A stretch of DNA of 64,000 nt from Litorilituus lipolyticus. Its GTDB lineage: Bacteria; Pseudomonadota; Gammaproteobacteria; Enterobacterales; Alteromonadaceae. Below, in pieces: positions 47,589-55,131 of the stretch. The position numbers were made by a program, and so were the translations under genes. Position 1 is the first letter of the stretch, and each line of letters opens with the position of its first letter. The notes under the pieces were generated by a model, which saw nothing but the letters and a program-made list of their open reading frames with translations, was not told the origin of the DNA and ran no database searches. The stretch spans positions 62,001 through 126,000 of the forward strand of contig NZ_SAWY01000027.1 of the NCBI RefSeq assembly GCF_006439335.1, given 5' to 3'.

Positions 47589-47882
47589 ATGCCGTTATTA
47601 ATAACAATTATTTTATTTTTGTTTATACATGCGTTTAACTTATTAACAATTGCAGGGGTATGTGTTGGCTTTATTATTAGTGGAGCATTTGTTTACTTTA
47701 CTGGCGGCTGGTTTGTAAAGTGCTTAACAGTTGCCCTATGCTCGCTTTTTTATATAAGCAACAATTACAGTTGGGAAGCAATGGCAATACCTATGGCACT
47801 CAGTACACTTTTAATAATAGTTAAACGCTATTATTTAGCATTAGGTTTCGGGCTGTTAGCTGGTTATATAGGTAGTAGATAA
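47589..47882 (+). CDS. Small membrane protein of unknown function
   Basis: 97 residues, almost entirely hydrophobic, with three to four membrane helices (LLITIILFLFIHAFNLLTIAG, VGFIISGAFVYFTGGWFV, CLTVALCSLFYIS, YYLALGFGLLAGYIG). Preceded by AAAGGGATAAAC as ribosome site and by copy 1 of the shared operator-like motif. Probably a target of the neighbouring two-component system. Confidence 0.65.
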   Translation: MPLLITIILFLFIHAFNLLTIAGVCVGFIISGAFVYFTGGWFVKCLTVALCSLFYISNNYSWEAMAIPMALSTLLIIVKRYYLALGFGLLAGYIGSR

Positions 47883-47939
47883 TAACCATTATTAAGAGCG
47901 ATGCGGACTATTTTTTCAAACTAAGAATATTTCCTAGAC

Positions 47940-47972
47940 GAACTAGGAAATTCCCACCTTATTCTCGTAGCA
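47940..47972 (+). promoter_or_regulatory. Operator-like repeat, copy 2
   Basis: Second copy of the 33-bp element: GAACTAGGAA and CTCGTAG identical and at identical spacing to copy 1, with variable centre. It lies 72 bp before the FG-GAP lipoprotein gene. Confidence 0.6.
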
Positions 47973-48044
47973 TGTTACATATAAAATATAGATTAAGCTC
48001 GTTAGAACACTGTTTTATATATCATTTAATATGCTTTATAGGGA

Positions 48045-49871
48045 ATGAAAATGCGTAGATTAATTTTGTTAATGGCTTTACCTTTCATGTTAACTGCTTG
48101 TGGTGGGGGAGGTTCAAGTGATAATACAGAACCCGTTAAAGAGGTTCCTAAACCATCCATTACAGTTTTAGAAAATCAAAATGTTAATGAAAACAGCACT
48201 AGCACTATTTCATTTACTATTGCTAACTATGCTGGTGAAATGGCCGTTGAGCAAATATCTGGGCTGTCAATTAGCAGCCAAGTGACTACAAGTAATATTG
48301 AAATTACTACACCAGAAATATCAAAAGACGAAGTGTCTGTAATTCGTTTGAAGCTTGTTGATTCGAATTACAGCTCAATATATAAAGATATCACTATTAA
48401 TATCACTAACGATATTAGCAAGTTATATGCTTATGACTTCAATCAATATCTAATTGCAGATAATACAGTCACTGAAAATGATACATACAAAATTGAATAC
48501 TTTGGTATGTATAGTGAGAAGACCTCAGAGCCCTATACAGAAGCAGTTTGCTACCCTGATCCAAATGTGTGTAATGACGAAGATAATATATTTGCATATG
48601 AAATAAATAACTATGGTTATGGGGATTTCAATAATGACGGGTTGATGGATGTCGTTATTACTAAAGGATATTCACCTCATACTATTGCAAGGGACTGGGA
48701 ATATACCACGCCGTCCGTACCACTTTTCTTTTTGCAAACTCAAGATGGTACATTGGAACTGAATAATTCGATTGTAGAAAACTACGATAGTTTAAGGCAA
48801 TGTTGGTCGTATCGTGTTGCAATTGCTGATTTCAATGGTGATGGAAGAGACGACTTTGTCGCATCATCTTTTTGTCAATCATATGAGGGGTTTAATGGTA
48901 ACCCTGATTTTAAGCTCCCAGATGATGAGAAAGAAAAGCCATTATTGTTACTTTCTAATGATGAAGGTAAGTTAGTAGAAAGTAAGGATAATATAAATAT
49001 TGATATGAGTACTTACTGGGGAGCTCATGAAATATCTGTTGGTGATGTTAATAATGATGGGGTTGATGATATTTATACAGGTGGGCATGTACTTATAAAC
49101 GACGGGCAAGGCTTTTTTACAGATCAAACAAATTCTTTTGTTGATGAAATTACTGGAGCTGGCGGTTCAGCAATTGGTGATATTAATGGCGATGGTAAAA
49201 GTGATTTAATAAAGGATCATGTAGCCTATATTTCTAATGCTAATAACGATAGCTTTAAAAAAGTTAATTTACCCGCAGGTTTTTGGGGGGCTAATAATAC
49301 GCGGAGTAACTATTCTAAAGTAGCAAATATACTTCCTGATGTACCCGGTAATGAAATTATCTTAGCTGAAACAAGAACAAACCCATATTACGATGGGCGT
49401 TACATACAATTGTATAGTTACCAAAATGATTCTTTTGTTTCTTATAGCAATGTTTTAATAGGGAACGAAAGTAGAGTAGGTACGGGTTTTGAAGATAATA
49501 TTTATAAAAGTGGTGAAGGAACCTTTACTTTATTTGATACCAATTCTGACGGATTACTTGATCTTGTTGATATTACTGCTGGAGCATTAAATACAAGTAA
49601 TGGCAGCTTTGACGGAGTTGATGTTTTCAAAAATAAAGGGGACGGAACTTTCGAGTTGCAAAGTAATGACGCTATTACTTATATCGCACCAGACGATATT
49701 GTCGGTTTTGAAGATAATGATAATGTTAGAGCTTGGGGGGTACCTGCAGCTATACCTATGCAGTTACAAAAAGATAAGCCAGTGAGTTGGCTGACCTTTG
49801 TTGAACCTTATCCTGAACAATGGCCAATTCAAGAAAGAAACTATGTCTACTACACAATTAAGGCTAAATAG
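48045..49871 (+). CDS. Surface lipoprotein with FG-GAP/VCBS-type repeats
   Basis: 608 residues. Lipoprotein signal (LILLMALPFMLTACGGGGSS, lipobox TAC). Residues 30-130 form an Ig-like domain. The rest has repeated calcium-binding DxNxDGxxD units of FG-GAP/VCBS propeller type: GDFNNDGLMDVV, ADFNGDGRDDFVA, GDVNNDGVDDIYTG, GDINGDGKSDLI, FDTNSDGLLDLVD. Likely a seven-blade propeller displayed on the outer membrane, for adhesion or ligand binding. It is preceded by copy 2 of the operator-like motif. Confidence 0.85.
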   Translation: MKMRRLILLMALPFMLTACGGGGSSDNTEPVKEVPKPSITVLENQNVNENSTSTISFTIANYAGEMAVEQISGLSISSQVTTSNIEITTPEISKDEVSVIRLKLVDSNYSSIYKDITINITNDISKLYAYDFNQYLIADNTVTENDTYKIEYFGMYSEKTSEPYTEAVCYPDPNVCNDEDNIFAYEINNYGYGDFNNDGLMDVVITKGYSPHTIARDWEYTTPSVPLFFLQTQDGTLELNNSIVENYDSLRQCWSYRVAIADFNGDGRDDFVASSFCQSYEGFNGNPDFKLPDDEKEKPLLLLSNDEGKLVESKDNINIDMSTYWGAHEISVGDVNNDGVDDIYTGGHVLINDGQGFFTDQTNSFVDEITGAGGSAIGDINGDGKSDLIKDHVAYISNANNDSFKKVNLPAGFWGANNTRSNYSKVANILPDVPGNEIILAETRTNPYYDGRYIQLYSYQNDSFVSYSNVLIGNESRVGTGFEDNIYKSGEGTFTLFDTNSDGLLDLVDITAGALNTSNGSFDGVDVFKNKGDGTFELQSNDAITYIAPDDIVGFEDNDNVRAWGVPAAIPMQLQKDKPVSWLTFVEPYPEQWPIQERNYVYYTIKAK

Positions 49872-49892
49872 CTTCATAATTACTTAACTCAA

Positions 49893-49912
49893 AAGGGCGC
49901 ATACGCGCCCTT
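49893..49912 (+). terminator. Probable terminator after the FG-GAP lipoprotein gene
   Basis: Perfect stem AAGGGCGC / GCGCCCTT with loop ATAC, 21 bp past the stop; the T run is weak (TTGAACTTTT). Confidence 0.65.
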
Positions 49913-49941
49913 GAACTTTTCAGCTATACAGTTAATAAAAT

Positions 49942-50241
49942 CTAACTTTTTACTCTACTCTTACATAAATAGTTAATTTTTGAACGAACTAACTCTACTA
50001 GGCATTGCAATTTATTTCGCCTATTCAATACCTCGAAACTATCAACGTCATTTAACACACTAACTAACAGTATAAGTACATATTCTAGAGTCGACAGTAC
50101 ATTGATACTAGGTTGTGCCTTTTGTGCAAGTATTACGCTGTAATAGCTCCTGTGCATCCCTAAAAATTGTTCACTAAATTGATACCCTGATTTGCACATG
50201 TTTAAACCTTTTAACTGTGCATATATTTCTTGCAATTCCAT
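49942..50241 (-). CDS. Small protein of unknown function, possible DNA-binding
   Basis: 99 residues. ATG 50241 has AAGGAG five nt upstream, better than the start six codons further up. The N-terminal half (YAQLKGLNMCKSGYQFSEQFLGMHRSYYSVILAQKAQPSINVL) looks like a helix-turn-helix segment and recalls small DUF6626-like proteins; that link is tentative. It is transcribed toward the FG-GAP gene and divergent from the Rep-like gene. Confidence 0.5.
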   Translation of the reverse strand: MELQEIYAQLKGLNMCKSGYQFSEQFLGMHRSYYSVILAQKAQPSINVLSTLEYVLILLVSVLNDVDSFEVLNRRNKLQCLVELVRSKINYLCKSRVKS

Positions 50242-50466
50242 TGCTGCTCCTTTTTGCAAAGGGTTATTAAACCCGTTTTAACTATTTATCAATAAATCGC
50301 TAATAACTTAATTAAAAAATCAATTTATTCAACGAGTTTAACCTATCGAAAAAGCTCACTTCCCAAGAGCAATATTCATAATAAAAACTGATGCTTCTTC
50401 GTGTTTTTACTAATTTATTAGCGCCAAAAGATAAATAAAAGCATGTGTTAATTTATAAGGATATTT

Positions 50467-50940
50467 ATGAAAATAAAAAACAAGAATCAGCAAGCTATTG
50501 TTGAATGGGTTAATAATAGCAAGACAAAATTTAATTATGCAGCAACACTTACTTTTCCTAATGATACTTCGTCACAAGAGCAAGCTAAAAAGATATGTAA
50601 TCAATTCTGTAACTTTTATAACTCTGAACTTGGTTATAAAAACTATAAACGCAAAGTAATACATGACAAGACGAAAGCAGCCGCAATATATGCAAGCTTA
50701 GAAGGTGATGGGCAAGTGCAGGATTATCATTATCATCTTGCACTTTATAAGCCTGAAAACATACCTGATTGGAAATTTGAATTATTGGTAAAAGACTGCT
50801 GGAAACGAGCAACATTTTCAGGGTTTTGCAAAACAGACGTCAAGCCTATGACTAGCATTGGTTGGACGACCTACATAACAAAACAAGTCAGCTCTACAAA
50901 CACAGATTCTTTGGACGAAATAAACACAAACATACACTAA
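50467..50940 (+). CDS. HUH/Rep-like endonuclease
   Basis: 157 residues with the three ordered motifs of rolling-circle Rep/relaxase HUH nucleases: a hydrophobic beta strand AATLTF (25-30, motif I), YHYHLAL with the His-x-His metal pair at 88 and 90 (motif II), and WTTYITKQ with the candidate catalytic Tyr136 and Lys139 (motif III). AAGGAT precedes the start. It may initiate replication or transfer of the element by nicking one strand. It lacks a helicase domain. Two hairpins directly follow the stop. The HUH call is from motifs only. Confidence 0.6.
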   Translation: MKIKNKNQQAIVEWVNNSKTKFNYAATLTFPNDTSSQEQAKKICNQFCNFYNSELGYKNYKRKVIHDKTKAAAIYASLEGDGQVQDYHYHLALYKPENIPDWKFELLVKDCWKRATFSGFCKTDVKPMTSIGWTTYITKQVSSTNTDSLDEINTNIH

Positions 50941-50993
50941 AAGCTTATGGGGTAGCAGCGAGTAGATAGTAGCTCTGTCGTTGCCATAAGTTT
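50941..50993 (+). other. Large imperfect hairpin after the Rep-like gene
   Basis: Outer arms CTTATGG (50944-50950) and CCATAAG (50984-50990), extendable to 10 bp with one wobble, and inner arms CAGCGA / TCGTTG. It starts at the stop codon of the HUH-like gene and sits right before a terminator. It could be a single-strand substrate of that nuclease or simply RNA structure. Confidence 0.5.
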
Positions 50994-51021
50994 AAACAGG
51001 CTCACTACAGTGGGCTTGTTT
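50994..51021 (+). terminator. Terminator of the Rep-like gene
   Basis: 13-bp stem AAACAGGCTCACT / AGTGGGCTTGTTT with two G-U wobbles, ending in TTGTTTT. The rest of the gap to 51205 shows no gene. Confidence 0.7.
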
Positions 51022-51205
51022 TGAGAGTGTGTCAGTTATATCACTTATTTAATTATTTTTCCTTTCTGTTCAATTAACTTAAAAACAAAGACACAATAGA
51101 TAGATGCGAAGTTTACGTAGCAAGTCTATCTTGCAGTGATTCTCGACTGGCTTCGCTAGACGAGCTAGTAATAATTCAATAACAAATCTTTAATCGCACA
51201 TTTTA

Positions 51206-51240
51206 AAAGTCGTGTAACACGACTTTATATTTAAATCGAC
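51206..51240 (+). repeat. Palindromic repeat, copy 1
   Basis: AAAGTCGTG-TAA-CACGACTTT followed by TTTAAATCGAC. The 18-nt GTCGTGTAACACGACTTT is identical at 53761-53778, and the downstream TTTAAATCRAC also matches after a 4-nt indel. The two copies bracket three island genes. Confidence 0.75.
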
Positions 51241-51269
51241 AAATCAAAAATTAATAATAGGGAATAATT

Positions 51270-51314
51270 ATGTTATTACTACCTAATCTTGTCACAACAC
51301 AAAACAAAAAATAA
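51270..51314 (+). CDS. Possible 14-codon leader ORF
   Basis: ATG 51270 to TAA 51314, reading MLLLPNLVTTQNKK, with TAGGGAA upstream. Its stop overlaps the ATG of the next gene by one base (TAATG), suggesting translational coupling. No function can be stated. Confidence 0.35.
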   Translation: MLLLPNLVTTQNKK

Positions 51315-51982
51315 TGCTTGAGCAACAACAGTATCGATTAACAGCTCTCTGGTTTGAATTTTTTAAATTAAATGAAACTTATAAAAAATACTGCGATGCA
51401 AAACAACAAAATGACCAAAAGACAATAGAAAATATCAATGATATGTATCCCCATTTGAGTGGGCTGTATCATCATTGGGGAAACATACATCACGAATTTA
51501 ATGATTTCGCTGTTTGGCAAAGACATCACATGCATTTAGTTGTTGCAGGCTCTGTTGACCAGTACAACGACGTCAAAGAAATCCCGCGTACTAAAAGCCG
51601 ATATTATCTAAGTATACCTCTAGCGCTTGATGAAAAAACAGCTTTAAATCAGGCGAAAGAGCTAATTGAGAGTGTCTATCGGCAAAAGAAAAACATCAAA
51701 GTCAAATATCCACTGCGAATAAAACAATCAACTTTAGAAGCAGTAGAAAAGCAAATAGAAAAGTTGTATGGCTGTTTAGTTACTGCTTTGGAAGAAAATA
51801 AACAATCAAATAATCTAAGTATTATTAATGAATTAGGAACTGACGGCTATAAGAAATGGCCTACTGATGCAAACTCCGCTAAAAGCTTTCCAAATGAAAC
51901 TAGAGAGATCAGAAATTTTAAAACGTGGTCAAAATCCATTATCGAAAATACCTTGCACGGTAAATTCCCTGTCTACTCATAA
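51314..51982 (+). CDS. Hypothetical island protein
   Basis: 222 residues, mostly helical, charged, with a His-rich patch (SGLYHHWGNIHHEFNDFAVWQRHHMHL, residues about 50-76) and a basic segment (YRQKKNIKVKYPLRIKQST). I do not recognise the family. Its ATG overlaps the stop of a 14-codon ORF. It lies between the Rep-like gene and two other presumed replication or partition genes, in a unit bounded by repeated palindromes. Confidence 0.6.
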   Translation: MLEQQQYRLTALWFEFFKLNETYKKYCDAKQQNDQKTIENINDMYPHLSGLYHHWGNIHHEFNDFAVWQRHHMHLVVAGSVDQYNDVKEIPRTKSRYYLSIPLALDEKTALNQAKELIESVYRQKKNIKVKYPLRIKQSTLEAVEKQIEKLYGCLVTALEENKQSNNLSIINELGTDGYKKWPTDANSAKSFPNETREIRNFKTWSKSIIENTLHGKFPVYS

Positions 51983-52076
51983 TTCCTTTATTACACAGTA
52001 AATATTAGTTCACACCTCATTGTATTTGGTTCTTAAGCTCATAATAGTAAAAGAGTTTAATAGTGATTTTCTAAAG

Positions 52077-52171
52077 GAGGGGAGTTTTTATTAACTTCCC
52101 CCTCACGACGGAATATTAAAAATCATTCATAGTTGCGTACACCTCGATGCAGTTGCGGCTGTGTGTCGAGG
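52077..52171 (+). other. Structured non-coding region with two hairpins
   Basis: Hairpin 1: GAGGGGAGTT (52077-52086) with AACTTCCCCCTC (52093-52104), small bulges. Hairpin 2: CCTCGA (52142-52147) with TCGAGG (52166-52171). It fills the spacer before the 52231 gene. In an element with a Rep-like protein this could be part of an origin; a regulatory RNA is equally possible. Confidence 0.4.
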
Positions 52172-52230
52172 GCTGCGTAAATATGATTGTATTTTTTGCA
52201 GTTAATTAAAAAGCCGTTGAGAACTTAATA

Positions 52231-53028
52231 ATGTCTAATAAAGGCTTGATTTGTACTATTGAATCCTTAATCCAAACCCGTAATGACTGGGAGGTGAATG
52301 AATACAAGAGCAGTAACCTAAAGCTTTACAGGCTGTTAGATGACTGTTACCAATTAGCTACTGAATTTAAAAAAAGCAGTAGTGCAAAAAATGACATAGA
52401 AGCGATGTTAAAAGCAAGAAAAATGCAAGTTCGTGCAGATGACAGCATTCTTCGTAAATTGTTAAAGCTTGTCTTTGCAAGTGATAAGCGACGAGTTTCT
52501 GCCTATGCAAAAGTTGTTGAAGTAGCTATTTCTGAGAAAATATCACCAAAAGAGTTGCCGCGATGGATTGATGAAAAAGGTGGTATAGAAGAAATCAGAA
52601 CAGCCAACACTAAAAGTGGAAATGCTGAAGAAAAAATTAACCATGGCAAGGTTATAGCTCAAAAGCTAGCGCCGATTTCTACAATCCCTCAACATGAAGC
52701 AATTACTGAGCAGGCTGGGCTTGTTGTATTAATTGCAAATGTTAAAGATGACTTTTCAACAGAAGTGCTTTACAGCGTTAACCATCAAACAGTTCTTAAT
52801 TCAGCTTTAAAGGAACTAAGCCGAAAAGAAAAAACTGATAACGCTAGCTTTGAGAGGCTTTATAAATCAGTTGCGACAACGCAACCCGGAAAATCTGCAT
52901 CAGTAAAAATAGCTAACCTCGTAAAGAAGTCGACGAAATCGAAGAAGGCTAAAAGGTGGAAAGCGTTAAATATTACTCCTACAGCCAGACCATTAGATAA
53001 AAATTCTAAGCGTGCCGAAAATCAATAG
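52231..53028 (+). CDS. Hypothetical island protein, largely helical
   Basis: 265 residues, rich in Lys, Glu and Ser, with a conserved-looking central block (DKRRVSAYAKVVEVAISEKISPKELPRWIDEKGGIEEIR, ~83-121) and a basic Ser/Lys tail (KKSTKSKKAKRWKAL) that may bind DNA. Family not recognised. It lies 94 bp before the clamp-loader-like gene on the same strand and may belong with it in a replication or maintenance module. Confidence 0.6.
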   Translation: MSNKGLICTIESLIQTRNDWEVNEYKSSNLKLYRLLDDCYQLATEFKKSSSAKNDIEAMLKARKMQVRADDSILRKLLKLVFASDKRRVSAYAKVVEVAISEKISPKELPRWIDEKGGIEEIRTANTKSGNAEEKINHGKVIAQKLAPISTIPQHEAITEQAGLVVLIANVKDDFSTEVLYSVNHQTVLNSALKELSRKEKTDNASFERLYKSVATTQPGKSASVKIANLVKKSTKSKKAKRWKALNITPTARPLDKNSKRAENQ

Positions 53029-53122
53029 TTCGGTCTTGAACTGAGTTTACTTAAGCCTTCATTAAACAATATAACTTGATGCATTGTAGCGCTAGCCGCT
53101 GCAATGTGTATAAGGAACCACC

Positions 53123-53758
53123 ATGAAAAATTTTACTGAAAAATATAAACCAAAGAATTTATCTGAGATTAATTTTCCTGATAGTGAAAGTGAAGAAATA
53201 GTTAATCACTGGATTAGCTCCAAATCGTCAGATCCTCTTTTATTATTAGGACCACCAGCAACAGGTAAAACAAGTATTGCAGATATTGCTGGTGCAGCAA
53301 TGTACGCAGATTTTTATGAAACAGATCAGTTAAATCTCTGTGGTACAGATACAATAAACAGCATCGTCAGCCAAATAGATAAGCATTTAACAACAATGAG
53401 TTTAAATTTTGGGGTTAAAAAGTTAGTTGTTATTAATGAGTTTTACGAATTAAAAGATAAACAATCTAAATTCAGAACAATCATTGAAAAAGAGCTTTAT
53501 AAAAAAAATTGTCATTTTATATTCACCGCTAATGCAGTTGAAAAGGATATAGATTCCGCTGTAGTTTCAAGATGTATTGTCGTAAAAATGAGTCGACCAA
53601 GTCCGTGTGTTATCGCTACACAGTTGCATGAAATTGCTTGCGAAAATGAGGCTGACTATATTTCAAAACAAGATTTAGAAAATCTAGCATCAGAAAACCA
53701 TTGCGACTATCGTAAAACTTTACAGGCACTAGAACGGTCATTACATAATTACAGTTAA
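53123..53758 (+). CDS. RFC/clamp-loader-like AAA+ ATPase
   Basis: 211 residues beginning TEKYKPKNLSEINFPDSE, like RFC small subunits and phage gp44. Walker A GPPATGKT (43-50); Walker B position LVVINEF has Asn in place of the usual Asp; sensor 1 IFTAN (133-137); Arg finger SRC (149-151), as in RFC. A short helical lid follows and the collar domain is missing, so it is much shorter than DnaX or RFC. It may load a clamp or helicase on the element, or be a non-hydrolysing regulator. AAGGAA precedes the start. Confidence 0.75.
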   Translation: MKNFTEKYKPKNLSEINFPDSESEEIVNHWISSKSSDPLLLLGPPATGKTSIADIAGAAMYADFYETDQLNLCGTDTINSIVSQIDKHLTTMSLNFGVKKLVVINEFYELKDKQSKFRTIIEKELYKKNCHFIFTANAVEKDIDSAVVSRCIVVKMSRPSPCVIATQLHEIACENEADYISKQDLENLASENHCDYRKTLQALERSLHNYS

Positions 53759-53760
53759 AC

Positions 53761-53788
53761 GTCGTGTAACACGACTTTTTAAATCAAC
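53761..53788. repeat. Palindromic repeat, copy 2
   Basis: GTCGTG-TAA-CACGAC followed by TTTTTAAATCAAC. It lies between the convergent ATPase and tyrosine recombinase genes and overlaps the recombinase stop codon. It can work as a terminator for the ATPase gene, but the same sequence is found at 51209. Confidence 0.75.
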
Positions 53789-54351
53789 TCAACAGCCGCT
53801 TTAAGCATGGCATCATTAACGTCAATATAGCGTTGTGTCGTGCTTAAATGCTGGTGTCCTGCCAACGTCATTAATACCTTCGCTGATACGCCTTTATGCG
53901 CTAAGTTTGTAATAAAAGTTCTGCGCCCACTATGGCTGCTTGCACCATCAATACCTGCTTGTTCATATAACTTTAAAAATACCTGACATAGTGAATTGCC
54001 TGAAAAGCCTTTACCTTTTTGCGAACGAATGAGCGGTAAAGTAATATTTGATTCAGATAGGTTATTTTCTAGATAGAAAAGCTCAAGCAGTGTTACTAGT
54101 TTTTTATTAAACACAACAGTTCGACTGTTACTACCCTTTGTTTGATTAGCAGAAAGTGTCACAAAATTATTTACTTTGCCACTGTCATTAAATAGATCAC
54201 TAATATAAAGTGCTGCAATCTCTTTAACACGCAGACCTGCGTAATATGACAAACTCAAGGCCAATACATTTCTGCTGGCGTGACGGCTTGCACTTACAAC
54301 AGCAATAACGCGCTTGAACTCTCTTTCACTTAATGTCTTTGCTTGCTTCAT
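53779..54351 (-). CDS. Minimal tyrosine recombinase (catalytic domain only)
   Basis: 190 residues, all catalytic domain: Arg41 (AGLRVKEIA), Lys72 (TKGSNSR), His140-x-x-Arg143 (HSGRRTF), His166 (LAGHQHLS), Tyr175 nucleophile (TTQRYIDV). The N-terminal SAM-like core-binding domain of typical integrases is missing; the protein begins at KTLSEREFKRVI. Similar short recombinases are FimB/FimE-like invertases and integron-like elements. It may invert, excise or mobilise a part of the island. AAGGTGGTG precedes the start. Confidence 0.88.
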   Translation of the reverse strand: MKQAKTLSEREFKRVIAVVSASRHASRNVLALSLSYYAGLRVKEIAALYISDLFNDSGKVNNFVTLSANQTKGSNSRTVVFNKKLVTLLELFYLENNLSESNITLPLIRSQKGKGFSGNSLCQVFLKLYEQAGIDGASSHSGRRTFITNLAHKGVSAKVLMTLAGHQHLSTTQRYIDVNDAMLKAAVELI

Positions 54352-54758
54352 AACACCACCTTAAAAATATAATCTTTTGCTGTGTTAAGTATATTTTCTT
54401 ATGTTATGAATGGGCGACCGAAAAAATGGATTGTTTTCTACACTGTAAATCAATAGGTTAGCGCATAATATAATCTTTCATACATTTGATTATATTTTTA
54501 ACGATAGAGCGCTTTGTGGTGTGAAGGTGATATGTTGATACTTGAAGCAGAGAAGGAAAAGTCTAAATCCTTAATCTTTCCACTACTCTGGATGCTGTAC
54601 ATGAAAAGGTGCTAGACATTAAATCAGCTGATAACTGCGCAGCAAGATTTTTTATGCTGTGCAGTATAGGCGGTTTATAGTTAACTTCATAAGGGCAGTT
54701 TGAAAGCCTTAGCTGCCTTTCCAATTATTTAATATTAGTCTGTAAGGTTTAAGTTTAA
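54352..54758. other. Non-coding region upstream of the tyrosine recombinase
   Basis: Holds GGGCGACCGAAAAAATG (54412-54428), matching GGACGACCGAATTATG at 45081-45096, and near both a TTTACAGTG motif in opposite orientations. It also contains a 27-codon ORF from ATG 54532 with GAAGGTGAT upstream, without recognisable product. Nothing else was seen. Confidence 0.4.
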
Positions 54759-55022
54759 CTACTCATTTTCTTTATTAAGTTTAGCCCTATATTTGCCCAT
54801 TTCACTCTCTGGGTAGATATCAGCATACCAAGCCAAACAAGTTTCATCTTTCACTTGTGCTCGAACAATCGATTCCCCCCATTTCTTTCCTTTCCAATGC
54901 AGGCACACATCCACTCTCAAGCGTTCGATGTTAGGATCTTCTTTTAAACTCATACATTTCGGAAGAGAGCCAACCAGTCCTATAAGAAGAAACAAACTTA
55001 AAATACCTTTTACTGTTTCCAT
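54759..55022 (-). CDS. Small exported or membrane-anchored protein
   Basis: 87 residues with an N-terminal hydrophobic helix (GILSLFLLIGLVGSL) and a polar body with three Cys (PKCMSLK, DVCLHWKGKKWGES, DETCLAWYADIYPE). No clean lipobox. AAAGGA lies six nt before the ATG. It is 109 bp downstream of the dual-nuclease gene on the same strand and could be a third gene of that unit. Family not recognised. Confidence 0.55.
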   Translation of the reverse strand: METVKGILSLFLLIGLVGSLPKCMSLKEDPNIERLRVDVCLHWKGKKWGESIVRAQVKDETCLAWYADIYPESEMGKYRAKLNKENE

Positions 55023-55131
55023 AACTGTCCTTTAAGTCGTTGATAACCATATTACAAATATTCAATAAGAAGTTAAACATACAAAAAATTAAGTATTCAT
55101 AAAATATTTTCATAATTATTTTAGATAGTAA

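Noticed and set aside
54532..54615. 27-codon ORF with a GAAGGTGAT upstream
   Set aside because: Too short and without any recognisable feature to call as a gene; mentioned only in the intergenic entry.
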